64,000 nt of DNA from Mesorhizobium sp. J8 (lineage in GTDB: Bacteria; Pseudomonadota; Alphaproteobacteria; Rhizobiales; Rhizobiaceae). Position numbers and translations under genes: made by a program. The notes under the pieces were generated by a model that saw nothing but the letters and a program-made list of their open reading frames with translations, did no database searches and was not told the origin of the DNA. The DNA is taken from NCBI RefSeq assembly GCF_016591715.1, contig NZ_AP024109.1, forward strand, positions 5,456,001 to 5,520,000. The letters run 5' to 3'. Shown piece by piece: positions 55,325 to 63,083 of the stretch (positions are counted from its first letter, which is position 1; every line of letters starts with the position of its first letter).

Positions 55325-55349
55325 TGGGACTCGAAAGGCACATCCCGCG

Positions 55350-55376
55350 CCAGCCTCGCACAAGACACGAGGCATA
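55350..55376 (+). promoter_or_regulatory. Two-half-site flagellar promoter upstream of flgE
   Basis: CCAG (55350-55353), the seven bases CCTCGCA, CAAG (55361-55364), ten bases, TAATTT with TA at 55375-55376. The second half-site is 53 nt before the flgE start. Best -10 match of the set. Confidence 0.62.
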
Positions 55377-55416
55377 ATTTCATGGCCTCCTACCCAGGCA
55401 CTGCGGAGATCCATCG

Positions 55417-56673
55417 ATGAGCCTCTACGGAATGATGCGGACCGGCGTTTCCGGTATGAACGCGCAGGCCAACCGCTTGTCCGCGGTAGCCGACAACATC
55501 GCCAACTCTGACACCACCGGCTACAAGCGCTCTTCGGCCGAGTTCTCGTCACTGATCATGCCCGGTACCGGCGGCGCCTATAATTCCGGCGGCGTGACGA
55601 CGACGATCCGCTCGGCCATCAGCACGCAAGGCGTCATGACCTACACCACCTCGGTGTCGGATCTTGCAGTCAACGGCGATGGCTTCTTCGTCGTTCAGGA
55701 CGCCAGCGGCACGCCCTATCTGACCCGCGCCGGCTCCTTCGTCCCGGATGCGCAAGGTCGGCTGGTCAATGCCGCCGGCTACCAGCTCATGGCCTACAGC
55801 TACGCCAATGGCGATCCGGCCGCGACCGCCAACGGCTTCGAAGGCCTGGTGCCGGTGCAGATCTCCGACCAGGAGATGACGGCGGCGCCAAGCACGGAAG
55901 GTATCTTCAGCGGCAACCTGCCGGCAGGCGCCACTCCGGTCGCTGCCGGCAGCCTGCCCTCCACCAACAGCGCTTCGGCCGAGTACACGTCCAAGACCTC
56001 GCTGGTCGCCTATGACAATCTCGGCAACAAGAAGCTGCTCGACGTCTATTTCACCAACACCGGCGCCGGCACCTGGGAAGTCTCGGTCTTCGATCAGTCG
56101 AAGGCGACGCCCGGCACCTCCTTCCCCTACGCCGGCGGCGCGCTCGCATCGACGAACCTCACCTTCGACACCACCACCGGCAAGCTCACCGGCGCGACCG
56201 ACAGCATCTCCTTCACCGTGCCGGGCGGCTCGACGCTGAACCTCGATCTTTCCAAGGTGACCCAGCTCGGCACCGGCTTCACTGTCGCCGACGCCAAGGT
56301 CAACGGCAACGCGCCGAGTTCCATCCAGAAGGTGCAGATCGGTCAGGACGGCGTCATCTACGCGCAGTTCGCGGACGGCTCGACCAAGGCGCTTTACAAG
56401 ATCCCGCTCGCCGACGTTCAGAGCCCTGACAACCTCACAGCCATGCCCGGCAATGTCTATGTGGAGAGCACCGACTCCGGCGCCGTTCACATCGGCTTTG
56501 CCAACGAGGGCAAGCTCGGCTCCATCGTCTCCGGCGCACTTGAGAACTCCAATGTCGACATCGCCGAGGAACTGACCAACATGATTGCGGCGCAGCGCAG
56601 CTACACCGCCAATTCCAAGGTCTTCCAGACCGGTTCGGACCTGATGGACGTCCTCGTCAACCTGAAGAGATAA
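55417..56673 (+). CDS. flgE: Flagellar hook protein FlgE
   Basis: A protein of 418 residues with rod/hook-family ends: GMNAQANRLSAVADNIANSD at the N-terminus and LENSNVDIAEELTNMIAAQR at the C-terminus. Central features: LAVNGDGFFVVQDASGTPYL and SKTSLVAYDNLGNKKLLDV. It builds the hook. It opens the unit flgE-flgK-flgL-flaF-flbT-flgD-fliQ, directly downstream of rem. Confidence 0.97.
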   Translation: MSLYGMMRTGVSGMNAQANRLSAVADNIANSDTTGYKRSSAEFSSLIMPGTGGAYNSGGVTTTIRSAISTQGVMTYTTSVSDLAVNGDGFFVVQDASGTPYLTRAGSFVPDAQGRLVNAAGYQLMAYSYANGDPAATANGFEGLVPVQISDQEMTAAPSTEGIFSGNLPAGATPVAAGSLPSTNSASAEYTSKTSLVAYDNLGNKKLLDVYFTNTGAGTWEVSVFDQSKATPGTSFPYAGGALASTNLTFDTTTGKLTGATDSISFTVPGGSTLNLDLSKVTQLGTGFTVADAKVNGNAPSSIQKVQIGQDGVIYAQFADGSTKALYKIPLADVQSPDNLTAMPGNVYVESTDSGAVHIGFANEGKLGSIVSGALENSNVDIAEELTNMIAAQRSYTANSKVFQTGSDLMDVLVNLKR

Positions 56674-56702
56674 ACGACGGGCGCGGCCCGTGAAAGATCA
56701 GC

Positions 56703-58157
56703 ATGTCGCTTTCCTCCGCACTAAGCATTGCCCAGTCGGCGCTTCTGGCCACGTCCAAGCAAACAAGCGTCGTATCGCGCAATGTGGCCGATGCGTCGAA
56801 CCCGGACTACACCCGCCGCATCGCCGTGGTGACCAGCACGGCGCCTGGCGCCCGGGCGGTGGAAATCCAGCGCGCCGCCAATGACCTCCTGTTCCGGCAG
56901 AACCTGTCGGCGCTGTCGGCATGGAGCGGCCAGAGCGCGCTTTACGACGGCATGGATCAGCTCGATCTGTCGGTGAACGGGGTCGACAATGCGTCGTCCC
57001 CCTCCACCGCGATCGCCAACCTGCAGAAAGCCTTGCAGCTCTACGCCACCACGCCGTCGAACCAGAACCTCGGCACCAGCGTCGTCGACGCCGCCAAGCA
57101 GGTGGTGAATTCGCTGAACAGCGGCACCCAGGCGATCCAGGATTTCCGCACCCAAGCGGACAGCCAGATCGCCACCGCCGTCGACGATCTCAACTCTCTT
57201 CTCAGCCAGTTCCAGGACGCCGACAAGGCGGTCATCTCGGGCACCCGTTCCGGCACCGACGTCTCCGACGCGCTCGATCAGCGCGACGCTATTTTGAAGA
57301 AGATATCGGAATATGTCCCGGTCTCGACCTTCACGCGCGGCGACAACGACATGGTCATCACCACCAAGGACGGCACGACGCTGTTCGAGACCGTGCCGCG
57401 CTCGGTTACCTTCACGCCGTCGTCCGGCTATTCGGCCGGCACCGCCGGCAACACGATCTACATCGACAACGTGCCGGTCTCGGCCGGCACTGTCGACAAC
57501 ACCACCGCCGACGGCAAGCTTGCGGGCCTTCTGAAGCTGCGCGACGGCGTCGCCTCGACCATGCAGAGCCAGCTCGACGAGATCGCACGCGGCCTCATTA
57601 CAGCGTTTGCCGAAACCTCGTCGTCGCAGCCCAATGCGACAGGCCTGTTCACATGGTCCGGCGCTCCGGCGATTCCGGCTGCCGGCACGCTGGTCGACGG
57701 ACTCGCCGGCACGATCAGCATCAACGCCGCCTTCGATCCGAGCGCCGGCGGCAATCCCGCGCTGCTGCGCGACGGCGGCGCCAACGGCGTGGCCTATGTC
57801 GCCAACACCGGCGGTGGAGCATCCTATGCCGACCTTCTGATCGGCTACGGCAACAAGCTCGATCAGCCGATGGCTTTCGACAGCTCGGCCGGCATCACCG
57901 TCAGCTCGGGCGTCTCCGACTATGCGGCCAATGCCATCGGCTGGTTCGAAGGCGTGCGCCAGCAGGCCTCGACCAATGCCGACAGCAAGCAGGCGCTCGC
58001 GGCGCGCACGGCCGAGGCGCTGTCCAATGACACCGGGGTCAATGTCGACCAGGAGATGTCCCTGCTCCTCGACCTCGAGCACACCTACCAGGCCTCGGCG
58101 CATATGATGAAGACGGTAAGCGACATGCTGGACGCCCTGATGAGCGCGGTGGGATAA
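56703..58157 (+). CDS. flgK: Hook-filament junction protein FlgK
   Basis: A protein of 484 residues. N-terminus SALSIAQSALLATSKQTSVV with NVADASNPDYTRR, C-terminus VNVDQEMSLLLDLEHTYQAS, both typical of FlgK (HAP1). Shorter than enteric FlgK because of a smaller central region, as is usual in rhizobia. It caps the hook before filament growth. Confidence 0.96.
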   Translation: MSLSSALSIAQSALLATSKQTSVVSRNVADASNPDYTRRIAVVTSTAPGARAVEIQRAANDLLFRQNLSALSAWSGQSALYDGMDQLDLSVNGVDNASSPSTAIANLQKALQLYATTPSNQNLGTSVVDAAKQVVNSLNSGTQAIQDFRTQADSQIATAVDDLNSLLSQFQDADKAVISGTRSGTDVSDALDQRDAILKKISEYVPVSTFTRGDNDMVITTKDGTTLFETVPRSVTFTPSSGYSAGTAGNTIYIDNVPVSAGTVDNTTADGKLAGLLKLRDGVASTMQSQLDEIARGLITAFAETSSSQPNATGLFTWSGAPAIPAAGTLVDGLAGTISINAAFDPSAGGNPALLRDGGANGVAYVANTGGGASYADLLIGYGNKLDQPMAFDSSAGITVSSGVSDYAANAIGWFEGVRQQASTNADSKQALAARTAEALSNDTGVNVDQEMSLLLDLEHTYQASAHMMKTVSDMLDALMSAVG

Positions 58158-58160
58158 TTC

Positions 58161-59210
58161 ATGAAAGCGACAGGCGTTTCCTCGGCCGCCATTTCCAACG
58201 CGCTGCGTTACCAGCAGGCGAAGATGCAGGCGGAGCTCGTTAAGGCGACGAAGGAATCCGACACCGGCACGGTCGCGGATGTCGGCCTGGCGCTCGGCAG
58301 CCGCACGACCCAGGCCGTCACCTTCCAGCGCGATCTCGACCGGCTGAACGGCATCGTCGATTCCAACGCGCTCGTCTCGGCGCGCCTGACATCGACCCAG
58401 GATTCGCTCGGCCAGATCGCCGACACCGCCCAGAGCTTCCTGTCGGCGCTGACCAGCGGCGTTTCGGGCGACTCCTCGACCAGCATCCTGCAGACCGCCG
58501 GCGCCTCGGCGCTGCAGCAGATGACGGGCATCCTCAACACCAGCGTCAACGGCGAATATCTGTTTGCCGGCACCAACACCGACGTCAAGCCGATCGACGA
58601 CTTCAACGCGGCCGGCTCGCCGGCCAAGGCTGCCTTCGATGCCGCCTTTTCGAGCTATTTCGGATTTACCCAGACGGATCCGGCGGCAGCCAACATCACC
58701 GCCGCGCAGATGGACGACTTCATCACCACAAAGGTCGAGCCGCAATTCCTGGGCGCCGGCTGGCAGACCAACTGGTCGAGCGCCACCGACGAGCAGATCA
58801 CCAGCCGCATCTCGCTCAACGAGACCACCCAGACCTCGGTCAGCGCCAACGAGCAAGGCATCCGCAAGCTCGCCATGGCGGCCGCCATGGTCAGCAGCAT
58901 GATGACCGGCAGCATCAGCGAGGCCGCGCAGAACGCGGTCGTCAGCCGCGCCCAGACGCTGGTCGGCGAAGCCGTCGGCGGCATCACCCAGCTGCGGGCC
59001 GAGACAGGCATCGCCCAGCAGCGCGTGTCCGATGCGAGCGACCGGATGAAGACCCAAGTCGACCTCTTCGAGAAGCATATCGTCGATCTCGAGGGCGTCG
59101 ATCCGGCGGAAGCCGCGACCCGCGTCGCCGATCTGACGCAGCATATCGAGACGTCCTTCGCCTTGACCGCGCGTCTGCAGCAGCTCAGCCTGCTCAACTA
59201 TCTGACTTGA
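58161..59210 (+). CDS. flgL: Hook-filament junction protein FlgL
   Basis: A protein of 349 residues. Flagellin-like N-terminus (SSAAISNALRYQQAKMQAEL) and a C-terminal helix (VDLEGVDPAEAATRVADLTQ, then TARLQQLSLLNYL). LNTSVNGEYLFAGTNTDVKP is the FlgL hallmark. It starts three bases after the flgK stop. Confidence 0.95.
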   Translation: MKATGVSSAAISNALRYQQAKMQAELVKATKESDTGTVADVGLALGSRTTQAVTFQRDLDRLNGIVDSNALVSARLTSTQDSLGQIADTAQSFLSALTSGVSGDSSTSILQTAGASALQQMTGILNTSVNGEYLFAGTNTDVKPIDDFNAAGSPAKAAFDAAFSSYFGFTQTDPAAANITAAQMDDFITTKVEPQFLGAGWQTNWSSATDEQITSRISLNETTQTSVSANEQGIRKLAMAAAMVSSMMTGSISEAAQNAVVSRAQTLVGEAVGGITQLRAETGIAQQRVSDASDRMKTQVDLFEKHIVDLEGVDPAEAATRVADLTQHIETSFALTARLQQLSLLNYLT

Positions 59211-59241
59211 ACTCGCAAACCGGAACGCCAGAGCGCCGACG

Positions 59242-59589
59242 ATGTATCAATTCTCCTACGCCGACATCCAGACCGACTCCGTCGCCGATGCCAAGGACCG
59301 GGAGCGGCAGCTGCTCACCCGCTCGATCGACATGCTGGCGGCGGCAGCCGCTGTCGGCACCGATTCGATGGAGGCGGTCGAAGCGCTGCATTTCACCAAC
59401 CGCATCTGGACCACCTTCGTCGAGGATCTCGGCTCCAGCGACAACGCGCTGCCCAAGGAGCTGCGCGCCAACCTGATCTCCATCGGCTTGTGGCTGCTGC
59501 GCGAGACGGAGGACATCCGCCAGGGTCGCACCAACAATTTCGAAGGATTGATCGAGGTCTCCCAGATCATCCGAGATGGCATCCAATGA
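59242..59589 (+). CDS. flaF: Flagellin biosynthesis regulator FlaF
   Basis: A protein of 115 residues, mainly helical (DAKDRERQLLTRSIDMLAAA, NLISIGLWLLRETEDIRQGR). FlaF and FlbT act in opposition in alphaproteobacteria to control flagellin translation and secretion; FlaF favours filament formation. The stop overlaps the flbT start (ATGA). Confidence 0.93.
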   Translation: MYQFSYADIQTDSVADAKDRERQLLTRSIDMLAAAAAVGTDSMEAVEALHFTNRIWTTFVEDLGSSDNALPKELRANLISIGLWLLRETEDIRQGRTNNFEGLIEVSQIIRDGIQ

Positions 59590-60023
59590 CCAACACGCTG
59601 AAGATCTCGCTGAAGCCCAACGAGAAGATCTACATCAACGGCGCGGTCATCCGCGTCGACCGCAAGGTCACCATCGAGCTGATGAACGATGTGCAGTTCC
59701 TGCTCGAAAGCCACGTCATCCAGGCCGACCAGGCCTCGACGCCGCTCAGGCAGCTTTATTTCATCGTGCAGATCATGCTGATCAACCCGGCGGGGGCCGC
59801 GGAGGCGCGTGACATGTTCCGCCGCTCGCTGCCGATGCTGATCGCGAGCTTCGACAACCAGGATATCTGCAACAGCCTGAAGCAGATCGACCGCATGGTT
59901 GGCGAGGACGAGATCTATGAGGCGCTGAAAGCGATCCGCGCGCTTTATCCGCTCGAGCGCAAGGCGCTCGAAGGCAATGACGACATTCCCGAAGTGCCGC
60001 GCGCACTGGCTGTAGGAGCATAA
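59586..60023 (+). CDS. flbT: Flagellin mRNA repressor FlbT
   Basis: A protein of 145 residues from ATG 59586; an open frame extends upstream inside flaF but the overlap start is natural. Family blocks: LKPNEKIYINGAVIRVDRK, FLLESHVIQADQASTPLRQL. FlbT acts on the 5' leader of flagellin mRNA in Caulobacter and relatives. The structured leaders of flaA and flaB in this window are its likely targets. Confidence 0.95.
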   Translation: MTNTLKISLKPNEKIYINGAVIRVDRKVTIELMNDVQFLLESHVIQADQASTPLRQLYFIVQIMLINPAGAAEARDMFRRSLPMLIASFDNQDICNSLKQIDRMVGEDEIYEALKAIRALYPLERKALEGNDDIPEVPRALAVGA

Positions 60024-60024
60024 G

Positions 60025-60432
60025 ATGGCCGTCGACATGACGACAACGATCCCGGTTGGCGCCAACCAGGCCAGCCAGCAGACCTCGAAGACGGCGGTGG
60101 ACTACCAGTCGTTCCTGAAGCTCCTGATCGCCGAGATGAAGAACCAGGATCCGACCAAGCCGATGGATTCGACGCAATACGTCGCTCAGCTCGCGACCTT
60201 CTCACAGGTCGAGCAGTCGGTGCAGACCAACACCAAGCTCGACCAGATCATGCAGTCCTCGGCCTTGTCGCAGGCCGACGCGCTGATCGGCCGCTCGATC
60301 ACCTCGGCCGACGGCAAGACCACCGGCACGGTGGCTTCGGTGACGCTCTCCAGCAGCGGCCTGATCGCCGTGCTGCAGGACGGCACCCAGGTCCCGGTCG
60401 GCGCCGGCGTGTCGATCAAGCCGGCCGCGTAA
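60025..60432 (+). CDS. flgD: Flagellar hook scaffold protein FlgD (short form)
   Basis: A protein of 135 residues, with the conserved N-terminal FlgD block (YQSFLKLLIAEMKNQDPTKP, then STQYVAQLATFSQVEQSVQ) and a short C-terminal beta segment (GTVASVTLSSSGLIAVLQDG). The FnIII/tudor domains of enteric FlgD are missing, as is usual in rhizobia. It caps the growing hook. It starts one base after the flbT stop. Confidence 0.94.
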   Translation: MAVDMTTTIPVGANQASQQTSKTAVDYQSFLKLLIAEMKNQDPTKPMDSTQYVAQLATFSQVEQSVQTNTKLDQIMQSSALSQADALIGRSITSADGKTTGTVASVTLSSSGLIAVLQDGTQVPVGAGVSIKPAA

Positions 60433-60454
60433 CCGGTTTCGCGCAGCTGCAGCC

Positions 60455-60721
60455 ATGAACGAGGCCGACGCCCTCGATATCGTCCAGTACGCGGTGTGGA
60501 CGGTCCTCACCGCGTCAGCGCCGGTGGTGCTCGTGGCGATGGTGGTCGGCATCGGCATCGCGCTGATCCAGGCGTTGACCCAGATCCAGGAAATCACGCT
60601 GACCTTCGTGCCGAAGATCGTCGCCATCATGCTTGTGGTGGCGCTGACCGGCCCGTTCATCGGCAGCCAGATCTCGGCCTTCACCAACGTCATCTTCGAG
60701 CGCATCGAACACGGTTTCTGA
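60455..60721 (+). CDS. fliQ: Flagellar type III export gate protein FliQ
   Basis: A protein of 88 residues with two membrane helices (VVLVAMVVGIGIALIQALTQ and VPKIVAIMLVVALTGPFIG) and the FliQ landmark IQEITLTFVPKI. The last flagellar gene of the window. In Sinorhizobium it is followed by flhA, fliR and a flgJ-like gene; here the next gene is an unrelated transporter. Confidence 0.96.
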   Translation: MNEADALDIVQYAVWTVLTASAPVVLVAMVVGIGIALIQALTQIQEITLTFVPKIVAIMLVVALTGPFIGSQISAFTNVIFERIEHGF

Positions 60722-60944
60722 GGCCTCGTCACCATGCGCTTGGGCTTTGCAGGAGCGGCGAGGCCCAGGTCTGGCTGGCGTTGAAGCTGCGAAAAGCGAA
60801 ATTTTGGTCCAGACGGGCGAGATGCTTGGTTTAAAGCTTCGCCGACGCATTTTCGCCTTTGCCATCTTGTTGTTGGGTCGCACTCTTTGGCGAGTCGCCG
60901 TCCCTGCGGGCGCGGCAAGCCTCTAAGCGGACGAAGGCGCAACC

Positions 60945-62588
60945 ATGATCGACGACGAGCCGGAAAGCGAACGCGTCTCCGCGCTGGCGCCGTTCCGGCA
61001 CGGCATCTTCCGCGCCGTCTGGTCGGCCAGCCTGGTGTCGAATTTCGGCGGCCTGATCCAGGGCGTCGGCGCCGCCTGGATGATGACCACGATCGCCACA
61101 TCGCCCTACCAGGTGGCGCTGGTCCAGTCCTCGACAACCTTGCCGATCATGCTGTTCGCGCTCGTCGCCGGCGCGATTGCCGACAGCTTCAACCGCCGCA
61201 AGGTGATGCTGGTGGCGCAGACCTTCATGCTGGTCGTCTCGGCGCTGCTCACCTTGTTCACCTGGCAAGGCTGGATGACGCCCTGGACGCTGCTGGCCTT
61301 CACCTTCCTGATCGACAGCGGCACGGCGCTGAACAGCCCGTCATGGCAGGCCTCGGTCGGCGACATGGTGCCGCGCGCCAAGGTGCCGGCGGCGGTCGCG
61401 CTCAATTCGCTCGGCTTCAACATCACCCGCAGCGTCGGCCCGGCCATCGGCGGCGTCATCGTCGCCGCCGCGGGTGCGGCTGCCGCCTTCGCCGCGAACG
61501 CGATCAGCTATATCGGCCTGATCGTGGTGCTGGCCCGCTGGAAGCCGGCACTGCCCGAGCAAACCCTGCCGCGCGAGTCGCTCGGTGCCGCGATGGGCGC
61601 CGGCCTGCGCTACGTCGCCATGTCGCCCAACATCGCCAAGGTGCTGGTCCGCGGCTTGGCCTTCGGCTTCAGCGCCGGCGCGGTGCTGGCGCTTCTTCCC
61701 CTGGTGGCGCGCGACGTCGTCAAGGGCGATGCGCTGACCTACGGCATCATGCTCGGCGCCTTCGGCATCGGCGCGGTCGGCGGCGCGCTGATCAGCGTGC
61801 GGCTCAGGCAGTTGCTGTCGAGCGAGGTGATGGTGCGCATGGCCTTTGCCGGCTTCGCGCTCTGCGCCCTCAACGCCGCCGTCAGCCGCAATGGCTGGCA
61901 GACATCCGCGGGCCTGCTCATCGGCGGCGCCTGCTGGGTGATCGCGCTCTCGCACTTCAACGTCACGGTGCAGATGTCGACGCCACGCTGGGTGGTCGGC
62001 CGCGTGTTGTCGATCTACCAGACCGCGACTTTCGGCGGCATCGCGCTGGGCAGCTGGATCTGGGGCGTGGTCGCCGACGCGCATGGCGCCGAGATTGCGC
62101 TGATCGCGGCGGCGATCGCCATGCTTGCCGGCGCGGCAATCGGTTTCTTCCTGCCATTGCCGAAGCAGACGGTCCTCAACCTCGATCCGCTCAACCGCTT
62201 CAAGGAGCCGATGCTGTCGCTCGATCTCAAGCCACGCAGCGGCCCGATCGCCATCATGATCGAGTACATCATCCGCGAAGAGGACGTGCCGGAATTCCTG
62301 GCGACCATGGCTGAGCGCGGCCGCATCCGCCGCCGTGACGGCGCCCGCAACTGGACGCTTGCGCGGGATCTCGAAAATCCGTCGGTGTGGATCGAGCACT
62401 ACCACACGCCGACCTGGGTCGAGTATATCCGCCACAACCGGCGCGCCACCCACGCCGACGCCGTGGTCGGCGAGCGCATCCGCGCACTGCACAGCGGCGA
62501 GAACCCGCCGCGCGTGCGCCGCATGATCGAGCGCCCGACCACCGCGGGCACGACGCTCGTCTCGCCGAAAGGCCCGATCGATCACTGA
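60945..62588 (+). CDS. MFS transporter (MFS_3/EntS-like) with soluble C-terminal tail
   Basis: A protein of 547 residues. The first 410 contain twelve or so membrane segments (MMTTIATSPYQVALVQSSTT and IADSFNRRKVMLVAQTFMLV are typical of the DUF894/MFS_3 group). The last 125 residues are soluble: ALNLDP-like linker, then IAIMIEYIIREEDVPEFLAT and NWTLARDLENPSVWIEHYHT, resembling an ABM-type ferredoxin-like domain. Such a fusion is found in some rhizobial exporters. It probably exports a siderophore-like or toxic compound; the substrate is unknown. It stands 223 bp after fliQ and is not part of the flagellar operon. Confidence 0.87.
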   Translation: MIDDEPESERVSALAPFRHGIFRAVWSASLVSNFGGLIQGVGAAWMMTTIATSPYQVALVQSSTTLPIMLFALVAGAIADSFNRRKVMLVAQTFMLVVSALLTLFTWQGWMTPWTLLAFTFLIDSGTALNSPSWQASVGDMVPRAKVPAAVALNSLGFNITRSVGPAIGGVIVAAAGAAAAFAANAISYIGLIVVLARWKPALPEQTLPRESLGAAMGAGLRYVAMSPNIAKVLVRGLAFGFSAGAVLALLPLVARDVVKGDALTYGIMLGAFGIGAVGGALISVRLRQLLSSEVMVRMAFAGFALCALNAAVSRNGWQTSAGLLIGGACWVIALSHFNVTVQMSTPRWVVGRVLSIYQTATFGGIALGSWIWGVVADAHGAEIALIAAAIAMLAGAAIGFFLPLPKQTVLNLDPLNRFKEPMLSLDLKPRSGPIAIMIEYIIREEDVPEFLATMAERGRIRRRDGARNWTLARDLENPSVWIEHYHTPTWVEYIRHNRRATHADAVVGERIRALHSGENPPRVRRMIERPTTAGTTLVSPKGPIDH

Positions 62589-62595
62589 TTATACA

Positions 62596-62622
62596 TCGCC
62601 CGAAGCGCAGTGCTTCAGGCGA
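62596..62622. terminator. Possible bidirectional terminator between MFS and cupin genes
   Basis: TCGCCCGAAGC and GCTTCAGGCGA form an 11-bp stem with one mismatch and a 5-nt loop, between convergent genes. There is no strong T-run on either side. Confidence 0.4.
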
Positions 62623-62647
62623 ACGGCATCCGTCAAGGAATAGGCGC

Positions 62648-63016
62648 TCAGCTGGCGCTTTGGATCATGTAGAGCTTGCGCGTGGTCTCGTGAATGCGCC
62701 ACTCGCCCCTCCATCCCTGCGGCAGGACGAGAAGGTCGCCCGGCCCCAGTTCGCGCATCTCGCCATCGGCACGGCCCACTTCCACGCGACCGGAGATGAT
62801 GTGGCAGATCTCCGACGAGTTCGTGCGGTCGGCGGTGAAGCGGCCGGGCGTGCATTCCCAGATGCCGATGTCGACGCTGCCGTCCGGCGACTGGAAGAAG
62901 GATCGCGCAGCCTCCAGCTGATCCCCTTCGATCGAGGTTGGCTTCGGTGAAAAGGCGCCGATCTCGGCCTTGGCGAGGTCGCGGAAAGTCGAAAGGTCGA
63001 TCAAGCTGGTCTCCAT
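62648..63016 (-). CDS. Small cupin-domain protein (EutQ/DUF861-like)
   Basis: A protein of 122 residues. A single cupin barrel with IWECTPGRFTADRTNSSEIC, HIISGRVEVGRADGEMREL, GPGDLLVLPQGWRGEW, as in the cupin_3 family. The usual metal-binding His/Glu set is partial. It is downstream of, and probably co-transcribed with, the FAD-dependent oxidoreductase gene, a common pair in rhizobia. Function unknown; a role in amino-acid or amine degradation is a guess from the pairing. Confidence 0.8.
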   Translation of the reverse strand: METSLIDLSTFRDLAKAEIGAFSPKPTSIEGDQLEAARSFFQSPDGSVDIGIWECTPGRFTADRTNSSEICHIISGRVEVGRADGEMRELGPGDLLVLPQGWRGEWRIHETTRKLYMIQSAS

Positions 63017-63083
63017 GCATCAGGGCAATTCCCGCAGTCTGGAACTGCGCGAAAACGGAACAGTTGGTGGGCCCTACGAACCG

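Noticed and set aside
60722..60765. GGCCTCG/CGAGGCC hairpin after fliQ as a terminator
   Set aside because: The loop is 30 nt and no T-run follows.
63024..63060. GCAATTCC...GGAACTGCGCGAAAAC as a third copy of the intergenic repeat
   Set aside because: It has a shortened and mismatched interior; it may be a decayed remnant but is too short to call.
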